A DNA stretch of 64,000 nt from an uncultured Lachnospiraceae bacterium (GCA_902779395.1 CACZBK010000017.1:5273-69272); one strand, 5' to 3'; shown: positions 44,322 through 55,289, counted from the first letter of the stretch. Program-made: numbers and translations. The notes: generated by a model from the sequence alone, not told the origin.

Positions 44322-47300
44322 TCAATTTACTTTTACATTGATCGTCACGGTCTTTCCGTTGATCTTTGCGGTAAGCTTGCACTTGCCTTTGTTCTGAGCT
44401 ACCAGTCTGAGTTTCTCATCCACATATGCAACCGAACCGTTACTGGATTTAAAGCAGAGCGGCTGGTTCATGCTCACATACTTAAGAAATGCTACAGTAC
44501 CGGCCTCGGTTTCGAGCTTGTACTTGTACGTACCGGCCTTATGCTTATCCGGTGCAAACGCAGGCTCTTTTAACTCCGGATCATCTACTATAAGGGTCAC
44601 TCTGTACAGATTATCATCCTTGTCCTTACCATTTAAGGTAAACTCGCCTGCCATCTTGCCTGTCACCTGAGTTTTCCTTATGCTAACATACTCTTTTGCA
44701 TAGTCATCAACAGTCCACTCCTTGATCTTAACGCCCTTTATGGTGATGTTCTTTTTAACATTAAGATTTACATGTATCTTGCGTTCCTTAAGAGGCTCAG
44801 GTTCAGTAACCTTAACCTTTCTGTTGTATGCCTTTCCGTTTACATAGGCTGTGATCGTAGCTGTTCCGTATGTTTTAGCTTCCAGCATACCTTTATCCGA
44901 TACAGTCACAATATCGGGCGAACTGCTGTAGTAAGCCACCGATACCAGCGCATCCCCCGGAACAAATCCGCATGACACAGGTTCTGAAACAGCTTTAGCT
45001 TCCAGCTTCATAGTCTTTGACGATTCAAACTTAGGCTGTATTACCTTTATCTCTATGGTCCTGCTGCCGTTAGTCATCTTTGAGACCACCCCTTCGGGAG
45101 TAGCCTTCTTAGCCTTGACAGCACCTTTTTTGCTTACAGATACATATTTCTTATCATTTTTATCGACACTCTTCCAGCCGCTTCCGGGCATATTAAACTT
45201 CTGGCCTTTGACAAGTGTAAGCGTATAGGCTGAGTCAAGATTCTCAGGGACAGGATTAAGCGCTGAAGGCCTGTGTACTTCAGTCCCCTTAGGCAGAACC
45301 TTATCCTCAAAGTAATCACATCCGCTTCTCTGGCAATGGAAACGTGCCTTTCCATCCGTTGTTTCCGTAGGATATACCAGTACATCATAGATATCATCAT
45401 CTAAATAATGTCCCAGTGCCGGTACGATAAGATCACTTTCATGCACTTCCTTAAACGTATCACCGGCCTTTTCAAAAAGGTGATAGCAGCGCTTGCACTC
45501 ATAATGCTCTTTGACACCCGGTGTTTCACACTTGGCATCTACAGCTTCCACAAGCTCCAGTATATCTTCTGTATGCTCATGTTTTCCTACCACGCTCAGC
45601 TCCAGAATATAGTCTTCGTAATTGTCTGCACCGGTCATTTTTATCAAAAGCCATGCATCAACATCATTAAGTTCCGTACCGCTCTTTATCTTGAAGCTGA
45701 TCTCTGTGGGAGATTTAACTGTCGCATCGCCATCCAGCTGATCCGCACCGTTCGCTGCCTGTACACCTTCTATATACGCGCCTGACGGCCTGTATTTGGG
45801 AGCTATGGGATATTTGATCTCCGTACCTATCTTTTCCTGTTCAAGTACTAAACTCAGTTTAGTGAGTGTCCATTCAGCTTTTTTGATATTTACGGTCACA
45901 CCGACAGGCTGTTTTAATACGTACTTTGAGGCATCCTTTCCGGCAAGCTTTATACCGCTTATCTTTACGGCTTTGTTTTCACCGGCTTTATCATCATCCA
46001 TAAGGGCCGTTGCACCGCTTAGATCAAGCTCAACATCATCACCGCTTTCAACACCCTTAAGCTCTGCATTGGTAAGCTCCACATCAAGCTTTCCGCTCTC
46101 GTATACACGGTCTACGGCTTCCACGGTAACAGTGAGCACTGTAGCCGGTATACCGATATGAACCGCTTCTGCGATCTTATCATCTGCATCTTTTATCGTA
46201 GTATATGCTCCTTCAACAGCTTTCTTACCGCCTTCAGGTTCAATTATCTCAACACCATCAGCAAATACTATCGCGTTCTCAGCTGTATTATTTACCCATA
46301 CAGCCGCAACTTTTCCTTTTGCCTTAAGATCGCAGTTTGCCAGACCAAGCGCTGCAGTGCAAAGGACAGCAAATTTGTTTTTACTGTTTAATTCAAGCGC
46401 AGCATCATTAATGTTCAGAACATAGCAGTCAATGCACTCATCAGCGGTTTCCATGGTTATTGTCGTATCGCTTCCGTTAACAAGTACAAGCGAATTTGAA
46501 TAAATACCTCTTTTAGCCGTAAGGAAACTGAAATTACCTTTGACAGTCGACTGTGCACCCGGATCAGAGGCTATAATAACTACAGCATTATACTCTGTAT
46601 CAAAAGATGCATTTCCTTCTATGTTCAATGCATGTTTTGAATAGATCAGTGCCATTCCTATCCCGGTAACATCATTACCGCCGGCTATAGCCAGGTTACC
46701 GTTTAAGGTCAGCGTCCATGTTTCGGGATCAAAGCTTGCCTTGCCGTCACCAAGGATATCGCCCTTGTTAATCTCTGTTACCTGGGTATTTCCAAGCCAC
46801 AGATCATATCTTTCAACGTCCTTTCCGAAATGAAGCTTCTTGATCTGCTTATCAGCACTGTCTACATAGGTATAATATTCTCCCGTGTCGTCCTTGATCT
46901 TCTTCTTTATCGCGCCCTCAGGTGAGATGAGTGCCTGTTTTTCCCCGAATTTAATATCCTTTCCTGCTCTGATAGCAGATCCTGTCCCATCGATATCGAT
47001 CACAACATCACTTCCGGAGAAAGCGATCTCATTATCTACCCATAAACCTGCGCTTCCTTTCATCTCTACATTTCCGTCGTAGAAGATCACGCCCTGCGCT
47101 CCCTTAACGCTCATAGCATATACCTGATCCATCTTGAATGACAGATCGGTATCCGCTCCGTTAACCACAACATTTCCGTAAGTATATATGATCGTAGAAC
47201 CATGTCCTTTGAAATTCAGGTCTCCTTTCAAAGTAAGGACCTTATATGCGGAAGAGGTTTTAGATGTTGCAAAGATCACCGATCCATTTTCATTTTCCAG

Positions 47301-49184
47301 CGTTGCATCACCTGTGATCGTCAGATCATCAGTGGCAAAGATCTTAGTCTTGAAACTGAAGCTGCCCATCTCATCGTATCCTTCGTACATTCCCTTTATG
47401 CCTGTTACATTGTGCAGTTCAAGGGTCTTGTTCAAGGGATCATAAGTTCCGCTGGCTTTGCTGCCTTCAAGATTGGGGATCTTATCCTTATTTAATTCGG
47501 TGACTTCCAGATCGCCTATCCAGAGACCATATTTTTTGATCTCGGGACCGATCTGAACTTCCTTGGCAGTTTTGTCAAATCTGTCTACAACAGTTACATT
47601 CCTGCCGGCTCCGCTGCCGCTGACTTTCTTACTTCCCTGTTCGGGCTTTATGATCTCAAACCCTTTAGCCAGGATCAGGTCAGCTGCTTCACCGGTTCCG
47701 CGGATTGCTTCAGTGTTGCTTGATTTTGCCGTAACATTGCCGCCATTTACCTGTATCACTCCCTGTGAGCCCAAGCCCACGCCACCTTCGGTGCTGACGG
47801 TTCCGGCGTTAATTGTTACGCCTCTTTTAGCATAAATACCAAAGGCATTCTTATTCTTTACTTTAAGATCCGTACTGTTACCGTTAACTTCCAGGCTTCC
47901 GTTAACCACATTAACAGCAGGGTCGGCAGAATTTCCGGTCAGATCCAGTTCGCCTTCAAATGTCAATGAATCATCCGGATCTTTGCTGTCAAGCCATACC
48001 ACAACATCTGAACCGGTAAGCTTTGCGCCTTCTCCATAGATCTTTAATGTATCTGTTGAATATATCTGTGATTTTCTAAGGCTTTTTACCTCATGATCAC
48101 CTTCTATACCCGTCACTTTCAAAAGCGACAAAGTATAATTATCGGGATTATACCAGGCCTTGGCACCATCCCCCTGTACTCCCTGGATATTATCCGCATT
48201 CTCCGATGTTACCTCAACATTACCAAGCCAGAGGCCGTAATGGGTTATCTTTTCCTTTACATGAACACTTTTGACTGTCTTACCGTCTTTATCAACAATG
48301 GTAGCATATCCATTGGGGCTGCCTACTTTGCCTCCGCTAGGCTCCAGTATATCCATTGCCGATGCGTCAATATTTTTTTTATCGCAGCGGATAGGACTTC
48401 CTGTCTCGAAACTGTTATCCAGCTTTACATTAAGCTCGCCGCCATTCAGTTTTATATCCTGTTCAACAGCCCACAGTCCTGCTTTACCGGTGATCTCCAC
48501 TTTACCGCCGTCAAGCACTATACCGCCATTTGCATATATACCGGCTGCACTGTTGGCCTTGATCGAAATATTGGTACTTCTTTTTTGTATAAAGACAGAA
48601 CCGGAGTTGTTATAGATCACACCGCTCTGGTTTGTGTCTCCTTTTCCTTCAAGACTGAAAAATCCTTCTATTGTCAGAAGATTCCCAGGTGTGGTGGAAT
48701 TCTTTAAAGTAAATACCGGTCCGTCATTATTGCTTATCTCAGCATCTCCTATGATAGTCAGGCTTTCCGAAGTCCATATCTTCGCCTTATCATGTGAATT
48801 GGTAATACCGGTAACGCCCTCAAGCTTAAGGGTATGTGTCTCCGGATCATAGCTTCCCTCGGCATATTTGCCCTGAAGATTAGGTATGCTGTCTTTATTC
48901 TCTGAAGTGATCTGTTTATCACCGACCCACAGCTCATAAGCTGTTATGCCGTCATCCGTAACAGGATCCACCGTATCATCTTCCGTAACCGTTTCTTCCT
49001 CAGATACGGCTTCATCCGAAGCGGGAACTGCTGCATCAGCCGCCTCTTCATCTTCTGCATCCGCGATCGTCTCACCGGCTGCTTCATCATCAGCGGCAAA
49101 TACGGTAAAACCCGCATCACCTATCGTGCCGACACACATTACTACTGTCAGCATCATTGCCAGTAACCTTCGTAGTTTCTTCAT
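44322..49184 (-). CDS. Giant secreted surface protein with four beta-helix-like units and Ig-like C-terminus (1620 aa)
   Basis: A signal peptide (KKLRRLLAMMLTVVMCVGTI ... TVFAA) is followed by an acidic Ala/Glu-rich stretch (35-75). Four related units of about 200-240 residues come next, each opening with a YxLWxGxxxVT motif (YELWVGDKQITSENKD, YGLWLGNVEVTSENAD, YGLWIGDLEVTELNKD, YDLWLGNTQVTEINKG) and containing LTITGDA-type and VNG-type beta-helix turns. A cysteine-bearing segment (YECKRCYHLFEK, FHCQRSGCDY) precedes BIG2-type Ig domains. The last 400 residues resemble those of the next gene upstream. No LPxTG motif or SLH domain is seen, so anchoring is unclear. Probably an adhesin or glycan-binding surface protein. 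Confidence 0.8.
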   Translation of the reverse strand: MKKLRRLLAMMLTVVMCVGTIGDAGFTVFAADDEAAGETIADAEDEEAADAAVPASDEAVSEEETVTEDDTVDPVTDDGITAYELWVGDKQITSENKDSIPNLQGKYAEGSYDPETHTLKLEGVTGITNSHDKAKIWTSESLTIIGDAEISNNDGPVFTLKNSTTPGNLLTIEGFFSLEGKGDTNQSGVIYNNSGSVFIQKRSTNISIKANSAAGIYANGGIVLDGGKVEITGKAGLWAVEQDIKLNGGELNVKLDNSFETGSPIRCDKKNIDASAMDILEPSGGKVGSPNGYATIVDKDGKTVKSVHVKEKITHYGLWLGNVEVTSENADNIQGVQGDGAKAWYNPDNYTLSLLKVTGIEGDHEVKSLRKSQIYSTDTLKIYGEGAKLTGSDVVVWLDSKDPDDSLTFEGELDLTGNSADPAVNVVNGSLEVNGNSTDLKVKNKNAFGIYAKRGVTINAGTVSTEGGVGLGSQGVIQVNGGNVTAKSSNTEAIRGTGEAADLILAKGFEIIKPEQGSKKVSGSGAGRNVTVVDRFDKTAKEVQIGPEIKKYGLWIGDLEVTELNKDKIPNLEGSKASGTYDPLNKTLELHNVTGIKGMYEGYDEMGSFSFKTKIFATDDLTITGDATLENENGSVIFATSKTSSAYKVLTLKGDLNFKGHGSTIIYTYGNVVVNGADTDLSFKMDQVYAMSVKGAQGVIFYDGNVEMKGSAGLWVDNEIAFSGSDVVIDIDGTGSAIRAGKDIKFGEKQALISPEGAIKKKIKDDTGEYYTYVDSADKQIKKLHFGKDVERYDLWLGNTQVTEINKGDILGDGKASFDPETWTLTLNGNLAIAGGNDVTGIGMALIYSKHALNIEGNASFDTEYNAVVIIASDPGAQSTVKGNFSFLTAKRGIYSNSLVLVNGSDTTITMETADECIDCYVLNINDAALELNSKNKFAVLCTAALGLANCDLKAKGKVAAVWVNNTAENAIVFADGVEIIEPEGGKKAVEGAYTTIKDADDKIAEAVHIGIPATVLTVTVEAVDRVYESGKLDVELTNAELKGVESGDDVELDLSGATALMDDDKAGENKAVKISGIKLAGKDASKYVLKQPVGVTVNIKKAEWTLTKLSLVLEQEKIGTEIKYPIAPKYRPSGAYIEGVQAANGADQLDGDATVKSPTEISFKIKSGTELNDVDAWLLIKMTGADNYEDYILELSVVGKHEHTEDILELVEAVDAKCETPGVKEHYECKRCYHLFEKAGDTFKEVHESDLIVPALGHYLDDDIYDVLVYPTETTDGKARFHCQRSGCDYFEDKVLPKGTEVHRPSALNPVPENLDSAYTLTLVKGQKFNMPGSGWKSVDKNDKKYVSVSKKGAVKAKKATPEGVVSKMTNGSRTIEIKVIQPKFESSKTMKLEAKAVSEPVSCGFVPGDALVSVAYYSSSPDIVTVSDKGMLEAKTYGTATITAYVNGKAYNRKVKVTEPEPLKERKIHVNLNVKKNITIKGVKIKEWTVDDYAKEYVSIRKTQVTGKMAGEFTLNGKDKDDNLYRVTLIVDDPELKEPAFAPDKHKAGTYKYKLETEAGTVAFLKYVSMNQPLCFKSSNGSVAYVDEKLRLVAQNKGKCKLTAKINGKTVTINVKVN

Positions 49185-49267
49185 TTTTACCCTCCTTCAT
49201 ATTTGAAAAGAAAAATCCTACGTAATTAAATCATACATCTATTAATATTCAAGTTCAAGTTTACATA

Positions 49268-49306
49268 AAGAGAGATGTCGCAACTGTCTGATGTGACATC
49301 TCTCTT
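49268..49306 (-). terminator. Hairpin downstream of the 1915-aa gene
   Basis: A 12-bp perfect inverted repeat (AAGAGAGATGTC at 49,268-49,279 with its complement at 49,295-49,306). The T-tract on the minus strand is short (TTTATG), so efficiency is uncertain. It lies in the 149-bp gap between the two surface protein genes. Confidence 0.6.
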
Positions 49307-49333
49307 CTTCATTTAAAATATTTATCTTTCTGC

Positions 49334-52300
49334 TTATTTTACCGTCAGACTGATCGTAACTTTCTTCCCGTCAATCCCGGCTGTAAGCTTGGTCTTTCCT
49401 TTCGACAGCGCCACTATGTTCCCGTTCTCATCAACATAGGCTACGGCAGGTTTGCTGCTCTTAAATATGACAGGATGTTCGGCGATATCTAAAGATACAA
49501 ATTTCAGCGGAAGCTCTTCATTTACATACATTTCTGCCGTATAATTGTATCCCTTCTTTCCTTTCCGGCTGATTCCTGCTGTATTAACCGAAGGATCCTC
49601 TACTGTAACGCTTATACGATATGTCGTACCGCCTGATACAGCAGTAAGTTCCGCTTTACCGGTTCCCTTAGCTTCTATCTTGCCCTTCTTAGCATTCAGT
49701 ACTGTAACTACCGAAGGATTGCTGCTCTGCCATTCCACCTTCTTAACACCTTTAAGCTTAAGGGTCTTTTTGCTTCCTTCTATAAGGTGCATGGTCTTTT
49801 GGGCTGCAGCACTCTTCTCATTTACTTTAACCTTGAGATTGTATGCCTTACCGTTTACATAAGCGGTAATGACCACGCTGCCTTTACTTACCGCAGTGAT
49901 ATTTCCGCTCTGATCGATCTTGGCTATATCAGGCGACGGTGAGTAATAATATACTCCCAGCTCACTGTCTCCGGTGGTAAAGCCTGCACTCTTAATCTCC
50001 CCGGCTTCCATGCTAATCTTCTTTTCGCCGAATGCCGGCTGGACTATGCTTATCTTTATACTCTTTCCGCTTGAATTACTGGTAAGGAATACATACTCTC
50101 CGGCGGAAGTAGCTTTCTTCGCGACTATTACGCCCTTCTTTGATACAGTAAGCTGTTTACCGCTGCTCTTAAAACCGCAATCCTTACTGCTCTTCCAGAG
50201 GCTCTTATCTATGGTTCCCTTCTGTCCCTTCACAAGATGAAGCTCTATTGTAAAGCTGTCCACGATCACAGTGGGATTCAGCGGTGAATCGCCGGTCACA
50301 TCATCCTCTCCGGAAGGATCCGGCAGTTCCCCGTTCTTATCCCTTATTACGGCAGTGACGCAATCGGGAGCAGTACTGGAATGGAATGAATCACCTTTAA
50401 CATAATACCATACATAATAATATCCGGGATCCTGTCCGTAAGGAAGGGTCTTGCTGAAACCGCTCTCGGCCGGTGCCTTCTTTGCGCTCTTGCCTATAGC
50501 ATAATACAGGTCTCCTCCGTCGGCCGAGCCTGCAGTCACGAGCACCTGAGAGCCCCAGTTGTATTTAAGATCCTTTGCCACAGGCGCCTTCTTTAACACT
50601 GCCTGGGGTTTCTCATCCTTTTTATATGTAGCGCTTACAGTCACCGCTTTCCCGCGCATAGTCAGGCTGGTAGTGGATGCTCCTTCATCCTCAAAGACAA
50701 CATCATCCTCACTTGTCCATTTATCAAATACCTGCCCGGCGGGTGCAGCAGATGCACTGATGGTTACCCTCTCACCTTCCTCGTAATCACCACTGCCTTC
50801 GCCGTTCTCAACAGTAAGCCTGTAAGCAGCATTACGGATACGTACATAAACGGGAGTAGCCTCAACTCCGTTATATTCTGATGTGGATGTAAGCCTGTAG
50901 TATACCGTATATTCGCCGGCTTCCGTTCCTTCGGGGATCTCCTCACTCCAATCATTCAGGTCCTCGCTGTATTCGAACTTTCCGCCTTTCGTTACGGTTC
51001 CCGGAATAAGAAGCTTCTGTGCCGATCCGGTATAGCTTAATGCTGCTGCCGTGGGAGCAGTATATTCAGGTGTCTTTAAGCTGGTAAGAGTAAGCTTGAC
51101 CCAGAATGTCACGTCATAGTTCTCACCCTTTATCCAGCAGGATACCATTACCCAGTCACTGGATACGCCGGATTTGATCTCAAGCTCGATCTCTCCCTTT
51201 GTATTCACAAGGCAATCATTCAGTACCACACCATTGCGGATAGGTTCTTCCCACAGGTCATATCCTGTAGCGGCTCCTGCATCTGCCGGAAGCATGGATG
51301 CAATTGATATGCGGGGCGACTTATCATCCTTGCTGATATTACGGTTTATAGTTTCCAGAGTACGCATTGCCGCTTTCTGTATGCTGAAAGCTGCACTTCC
51401 GCTTACGATATAATCTCCGCCTTCACGATCGGTGACCGTCACCGTTGCCGTATTATTACCCACTTTAATATTATTCGTATACAGCAGGTTATACTCCATG
51501 GGACTTACAACTCCCGTTTCGGGATCATATACCTGTACATTGGGTTCCTGCGCACTGCCGTCCCAGATAGCTGTGGATACCGCGATCTCGGGTGCGGATA
51601 ATTCCTTAGCACCTATGGTAAAGCTTCCGGAAGCCTCTCCGGTAAACGCCCCCTTACCTGTCACGATCACTTTTGCCGTACCTGCATGGACATTATCACT
51701 ATATGAGGATATGCTGTAATCCGTTCCGTTCAGCAGTTCGTCTCCATCCAGGGTGACCGTTACCGCAGAGGCGGCAGGCTCTATCTCCGCGCCGTTGAAA
51801 GTATAGCTTCCGTCAACTTCCACAAGCGCAGCTTCAAGGTTTCTGGGTGTAACGGTAAGATTACCGTCCACATACTCAAATACATAGTTAGAAGTTACAT
51901 CAGCTCCATCGGCATCCTTAATCTCTGCCCCGTCAGCTTTAGTTTTATAGTTGTCAAAATCTCCCTGTATGGTGATGGCGCTCAGTTCATGACCTGAAGG
52001 GATGAATTCATATGCATTCACCGTCTCCATCCTGACCAGATCCGGCATAGAAGCCACAGGCTTTCCTGCTTCCACGGTCTGATCCAGGGCGGTCACCCTG
52101 ACAGAAAGAGGCAGGATATTTCCTTTTATATCTACCGGCCAGGTTGTCTCATCGATATAATAGTTTTCCGAGATCTCCTGTCCGCCGCTTTCAAGAGCCA
52201 CATCTGTAATAGTGATCGGCTTATCATTCCCCACATCTGGATCGGCGAATTCGCCCATAACAAAGCATCCCAGATCTGTCTTATCCTTATCAACGACTCC

Positions 52301-55081
52301 GTTCAGTACGACCGAATTCCAGTCAAGCTCAGCGTTGATATCTGCATTGTATGTTTTATCATAGGCCTTTACACTTACGATAGTTATCTCTTTTCTTTCA
52401 ATAGAAAACTCCGCGCTGCCGCTATATACGGTTTCCCCCGCTTCATACTCTACACTTACGGCATATTTACCTGCGTTGGAAGGTTTTTCATCATCATTGT
52501 ATTCCGTTCCGTATACGTCGATGCCGGTATAATGGATCTTAAGTCCGCTCATCCCTGTCCGAGAATCATATTTGGGACCTTCAAGCGTATCTCCGTAAGT
52601 AACGGAAGGCATGGTCACGTCCAGCGTTTCCATTTTCATTTCTTTGATATTCACCTTAAAGGTCTTTGTTGACTCTTTATAGTTTTCATTACCGGCAGCC
52701 GTTACACTTATGGTGATCTCTCCGGTCTCAGTACCTGTAGTCAGCGTACTGCCGCTTATGCTGCACCCCCTGGTCGTACCGCTTATTGTAAAGCTCAGTT
52801 CTCCGATCGCACCGGAAACTGCCGTAGTCAGATCCAGCGTATGACCGGTCATAGCCTTTGTATCATGTACGCTCATAGTATTTGCGGCCTTTATTATCTC
52901 CAGAGTTCCGGCGTTAATATCGTCCGCAGCCGCATTAAAGTTTGATCCTGCCCCTACCCGCATGATCAGTTTGTATGTTCCTACTTCAGACGGCGCCTGA
53001 TCGGACTGCTTGGAATCCTTTTCATATAATATCCTGACCGAACCGCCGCCGGTATAGGGTGTCCTGAGCACAGGTGTATTTACGGACTGGGCCTTTCCGT
53101 TATAGTCGCGCTTGATCGCAACCGGCAGAGTCCTTCCGTCTATCTCATAATAAGAAGCATCGGGCGTTGCCTTTGTAAGGCTCCACTTTACGGTCTTTGT
53201 TCCGGTAAAGTTCCCCATTCCGCTGAGCTTAGCTGAAACATTACCAACATCGGTAGCAGACTTTCCTTCCGTGACTTTATAATCCGTTCCTTCTTTAAGC
53301 GTCTTATCCTTATAGATAAGCGTAAATACGGCATTCTGAGAATTACCGCTATAAGCACCTGATTTTATCGTTGCCGTCACGGAAGACAGATCCCTCTGCT
53401 TTATCTTAAAGTCTTTGGTAGCACTGAGACTGTTTGATAAACTTGCCTTTACGGTATAATCACCCACTGCTGAAGGTACCGTTGAAGAATAAGCACTGTC
53501 CGCCGCGGACTTTGCCTTATATGCAAAGCTCGCCGTGACTTTACCGTCACCATAACGGTCAAGATTCATGACGGAAGGTGAATTCGCGGGATCTCCCCAG
53601 GTCCAGTCATCGATCAGTACCACCGCACGGGTCGCATCCAGGATCGCATATTTCCATCCGTACATATAATAGTCAAGTATTGTCAGGCTGCTTCCGTTCG
53701 TATATGCTCCCCCCTCATATACGGGAGCCTTGATAGTAACTTCCTTGGTGCTGGAATTGGGTTTAGCCGCGCTTATGGCTTCACTGTTACCAACGGCCGT
53801 ACATTTTCCGCCGGTCAGTGTAAAATATGTATTTACCTTGATACCATAGCTGGTCTTGGCACTGCCGGCCTTAGCCACGATGGTACCTTTTGTTATCTTA
53901 GTTTCTCTCTCCTGCTTATCCGTAAGACGCAGGCCGTAGCTCTCGGAATCAGCAGCCCCTGCAGCAGCATTCAGGGTACCGCCGCTCATAGCGAAAGTCC
54001 CTGCATCTACCGCTATACTGTATGTACCTCCTGCCTTGCCGCTGTTTGCCTTGAGTGTACCGCCGCTGATCGTCAGCTTTCCGGTACTGTTAACGCCATG
54101 ACTCGTTGCCTTATTTCCGGCAGTCCCAGCCGTGGCATTCACGGTTCCTCCGCTGATGGTCGTGGATTTTGTTATATAGAGCGCACAGCTTTCCGTATAA
54201 AGATCTCCTGAAACCGAGGCAGTTTCAAGAGTAAGGGTACCGCCGCTGACCTTCAGATCACCTGCATGATAAAGGCCATAACTCTTTGCCGTAGAGCTTC
54301 CTACCGATCCGCCCGTTGCAGTTATTGAAGCAGTACCGCTTACACTGAAGGTTCCGTCCTTTGAAAGGATACCGTAGCTGCTGCGGCTGTTACTGGTAAC
54401 CTTGCCTCCGGTAGCCTTAAGCGTTCCCGAAGCCATGGTTATACCGCGTCCTGCACGAACACCGTAGCTGTCCTGAGCCGCGTTAGAAGCTGTGGCATAT
54501 ACGGATATTGTTCCGGCTGCACCGTTTCCTATCGTGATACCGTAACCACCGAAAATACCGGTAGATGTCCCCTTTGAGCTTCCTCCCATAGATACGGTCA
54601 GTGAACTTAAAGGTGCCGTAGCACCGCTTTTTATAGTCAGCTCCTGATCCACATGAATACCGTCTATTACTGTAGCATTGGAAGGTGCCGTGGCGCTGAT
54701 CTTACAATCTCCTTCCACCACAATGTTCAGCCTTCCGTCGCAGTACAGACCGTATGCTTCCGTTCCGCTCTTAACATAACAGTTAGTGATATTAAAGTTT
54801 TTCATGGTAAGCGTGCAGGTAGATGAATTGTATGTGATTTCTCCATCCCCTTCCTTAACGCTTCCTTCCGTAACCAGGTTCTTATCTCCCTTGGAAGTTT
54901 TTACCCATATCATATTAGGCTTGCCGCCGGGATTATATTCTCCGCTGCCATCGTCTTCCTCATCTGATGTTTCGGGATCAGCTGCCCTTACCGTAAGGCC
55001 GGTCCCCGCAACTTCTCCCATTACCAGCAGAAAAGCCAGAAACAGCGCCGTTACCCTTTCAGCCAGTCTTCTCTTTTTCAT
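49334..55081 (-). CDS. Giant secreted surface protein with MBG/YDG-type and Ig-like repeats (1915 aa)
   Basis: The start is set at MKKRRLAERVTALFLAFLLV (55,081), 5' flanked by AAAGGAGTGCGT, not at an upstream in-frame ATG. The signal peptide is about 33 residues. Residues of about 35-500 form a glycine- and threonine-rich beta-helix-like region (ATGGSVGSSTAKSYGLYHAG, SGGTLKANSGKAGGTYS). The middle has several MBG/YDG-type domains (VTATIKSGAYSGNSQNAVF, KVTEGKSATDVGNV). Bacterial repeat domains (YRLTVENGEGSGDYEEGE) and BIG2-type Ig domains close the protein (AYVNGKAYNLKVKV). The C-terminal part is paralogous to the 1620-aa protein. Likely an adhesin. Confidence 0.82.
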   Translation of the reverse strand: MKKRRLAERVTALFLAFLLVMGEVAGTGLTVRAADPETSDEEDDGSGEYNPGGKPNMIWVKTSKGDKNLVTEGSVKEGDGEITYNSSTCTLTMKNFNITNCYVKSGTEAYGLYCDGRLNIVVEGDCKISATAPSNATVIDGIHVDQELTIKSGATAPLSSLTVSMGGSSKGTSTGIFGGYGITIGNGAAGTISVYATASNAAQDSYGVRAGRGITMASGTLKATGGKVTSNSRSSYGILSKDGTFSVSGTASITATGGSVGSSTAKSYGLYHAGDLKVSGGTLTLETASVSGDLYTESCALYITKSTTISGGTVNATAGTAGNKATSHGVNSTGKLTISGGTLKANSGKAGGTYSIAVDAGTFAMSGGTLNAAAGAADSESYGLRLTDKQERETKITKGTIVAKAGSAKTSYGIKVNTYFTLTGGKCTAVGNSEAISAAKPNSSTKEVTIKAPVYEGGAYTNGSSLTILDYYMYGWKYAILDATRAVVLIDDWTWGDPANSPSVMNLDRYGDGKVTASFAYKAKSAADSAYSSTVPSAVGDYTVKASLSNSLSATKDFKIKQRDLSSVTATIKSGAYSGNSQNAVFTLIYKDKTLKEGTDYKVTEGKSATDVGNVSAKLSGMGNFTGTKTVKWSLTKATPDASYYEIDGRTLPVAIKRDYNGKAQSVNTPVLRTPYTGGGSVRILYEKDSKQSDQAPSEVGTYKLIMRVGAGSNFNAAADDINAGTLEIIKAANTMSVHDTKAMTGHTLDLTTAVSGAIGELSFTISGTTRGCSISGSTLTTGTETGEITISVTAAGNENYKESTKTFKVNIKEMKMETLDVTMPSVTYGDTLEGPKYDSRTGMSGLKIHYTGIDVYGTEYNDDEKPSNAGKYAVSVEYEAGETVYSGSAEFSIERKEITIVSVKAYDKTYNADINAELDWNSVVLNGVVDKDKTDLGCFVMGEFADPDVGNDKPITITDVALESGGQEISENYYIDETTWPVDIKGNILPLSVRVTALDQTVEAGKPVASMPDLVRMETVNAYEFIPSGHELSAITIQGDFDNYKTKADGAEIKDADGADVTSNYVFEYVDGNLTVTPRNLEAALVEVDGSYTFNGAEIEPAASAVTVTLDGDELLNGTDYSISSYSDNVHAGTAKVIVTGKGAFTGEASGSFTIGAKELSAPEIAVSTAIWDGSAQEPNVQVYDPETGVVSPMEYNLLYTNNIKVGNNTATVTVTDREGGDYIVSGSAAFSIQKAAMRTLETINRNISKDDKSPRISIASMLPADAGAATGYDLWEEPIRNGVVLNDCLVNTKGEIELEIKSGVSSDWVMVSCWIKGENYDVTFWVKLTLTSLKTPEYTAPTAAALSYTGSAQKLLIPGTVTKGGKFEYSEDLNDWSEEIPEGTEAGEYTVYYRLTSTSEYNGVEATPVYVRIRNAAYRLTVENGEGSGDYEEGERVTISASAAPAGQVFDKWTSEDDVVFEDEGASTTSLTMRGKAVTVSATYKKDEKPQAVLKKAPVAKDLKYNWGSQVLVTAGSADGGDLYYAIGKSAKKAPAESGFSKTLPYGQDPGYYYVWYYVKGDSFHSSTAPDCVTAVIRDKNGELPDPSGEDDVTGDSPLNPTVIVDSFTIELHLVKGQKGTIDKSLWKSSKDCGFKSSGKQLTVSKKGVIVAKKATSAGEYVFLTSNSSGKSIKISIVQPAFGEKKISMEAGEIKSAGFTTGDSELGVYYYSPSPDIAKIDQSGNITAVSKGSVVITAYVNGKAYNLKVKVNEKSAAAQKTMHLIEGSKKTLKLKGVKKVEWQSSNPSVVTVLNAKKGKIEAKGTGKAELTAVSGGTTYRISVTVEDPSVNTAGISRKGKKGYNYTAEMYVNEELPLKFVSLDIAEHPVIFKSSKPAVAYVDENGNIVALSKGKTKLTAGIDGKKVTISLTVK

Positions 55082-55205
55082 ACGCACTCCTTTCATAGTG
55101 GTTATTGTCAGACTTATTATAAGATAATACATCCTTTTTTGATACCACCAAAAGTAGGTATTTTCATACCAGCAAAACCGGCGGACTCCCACACCCCGAC
55201 AGCTC

Positions 55206-55289
55206 TGTCAAAAACCCCGTCAAACTTTTAAAAAAACCCTGTCATACTTTTAAAAATCTTCTTCCATTTTACCTGTTTTTTTTGTATAA
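55206..55289 (+). promoter_or_regulatory. Promoter region of cellobiose phosphorylase with 22-bp-spaced direct repeats
   Basis: A perfect -10 (TATAAT, 55,284-55,289, within TTGTATAATCG) has no good -35, which suggests activation. Just upstream CCCCGTCAAACTTTTAAAA (from 55,215) and ACCCTGTCATACTTTTAAAA (from 55,236) repeat with GTCA 22 bp apart, and a third GTCA is at 55,207. They may be activator or repressor sites. The region also contains the 5' end of the divergent surface protein gene's leader. Confidence 0.5.
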
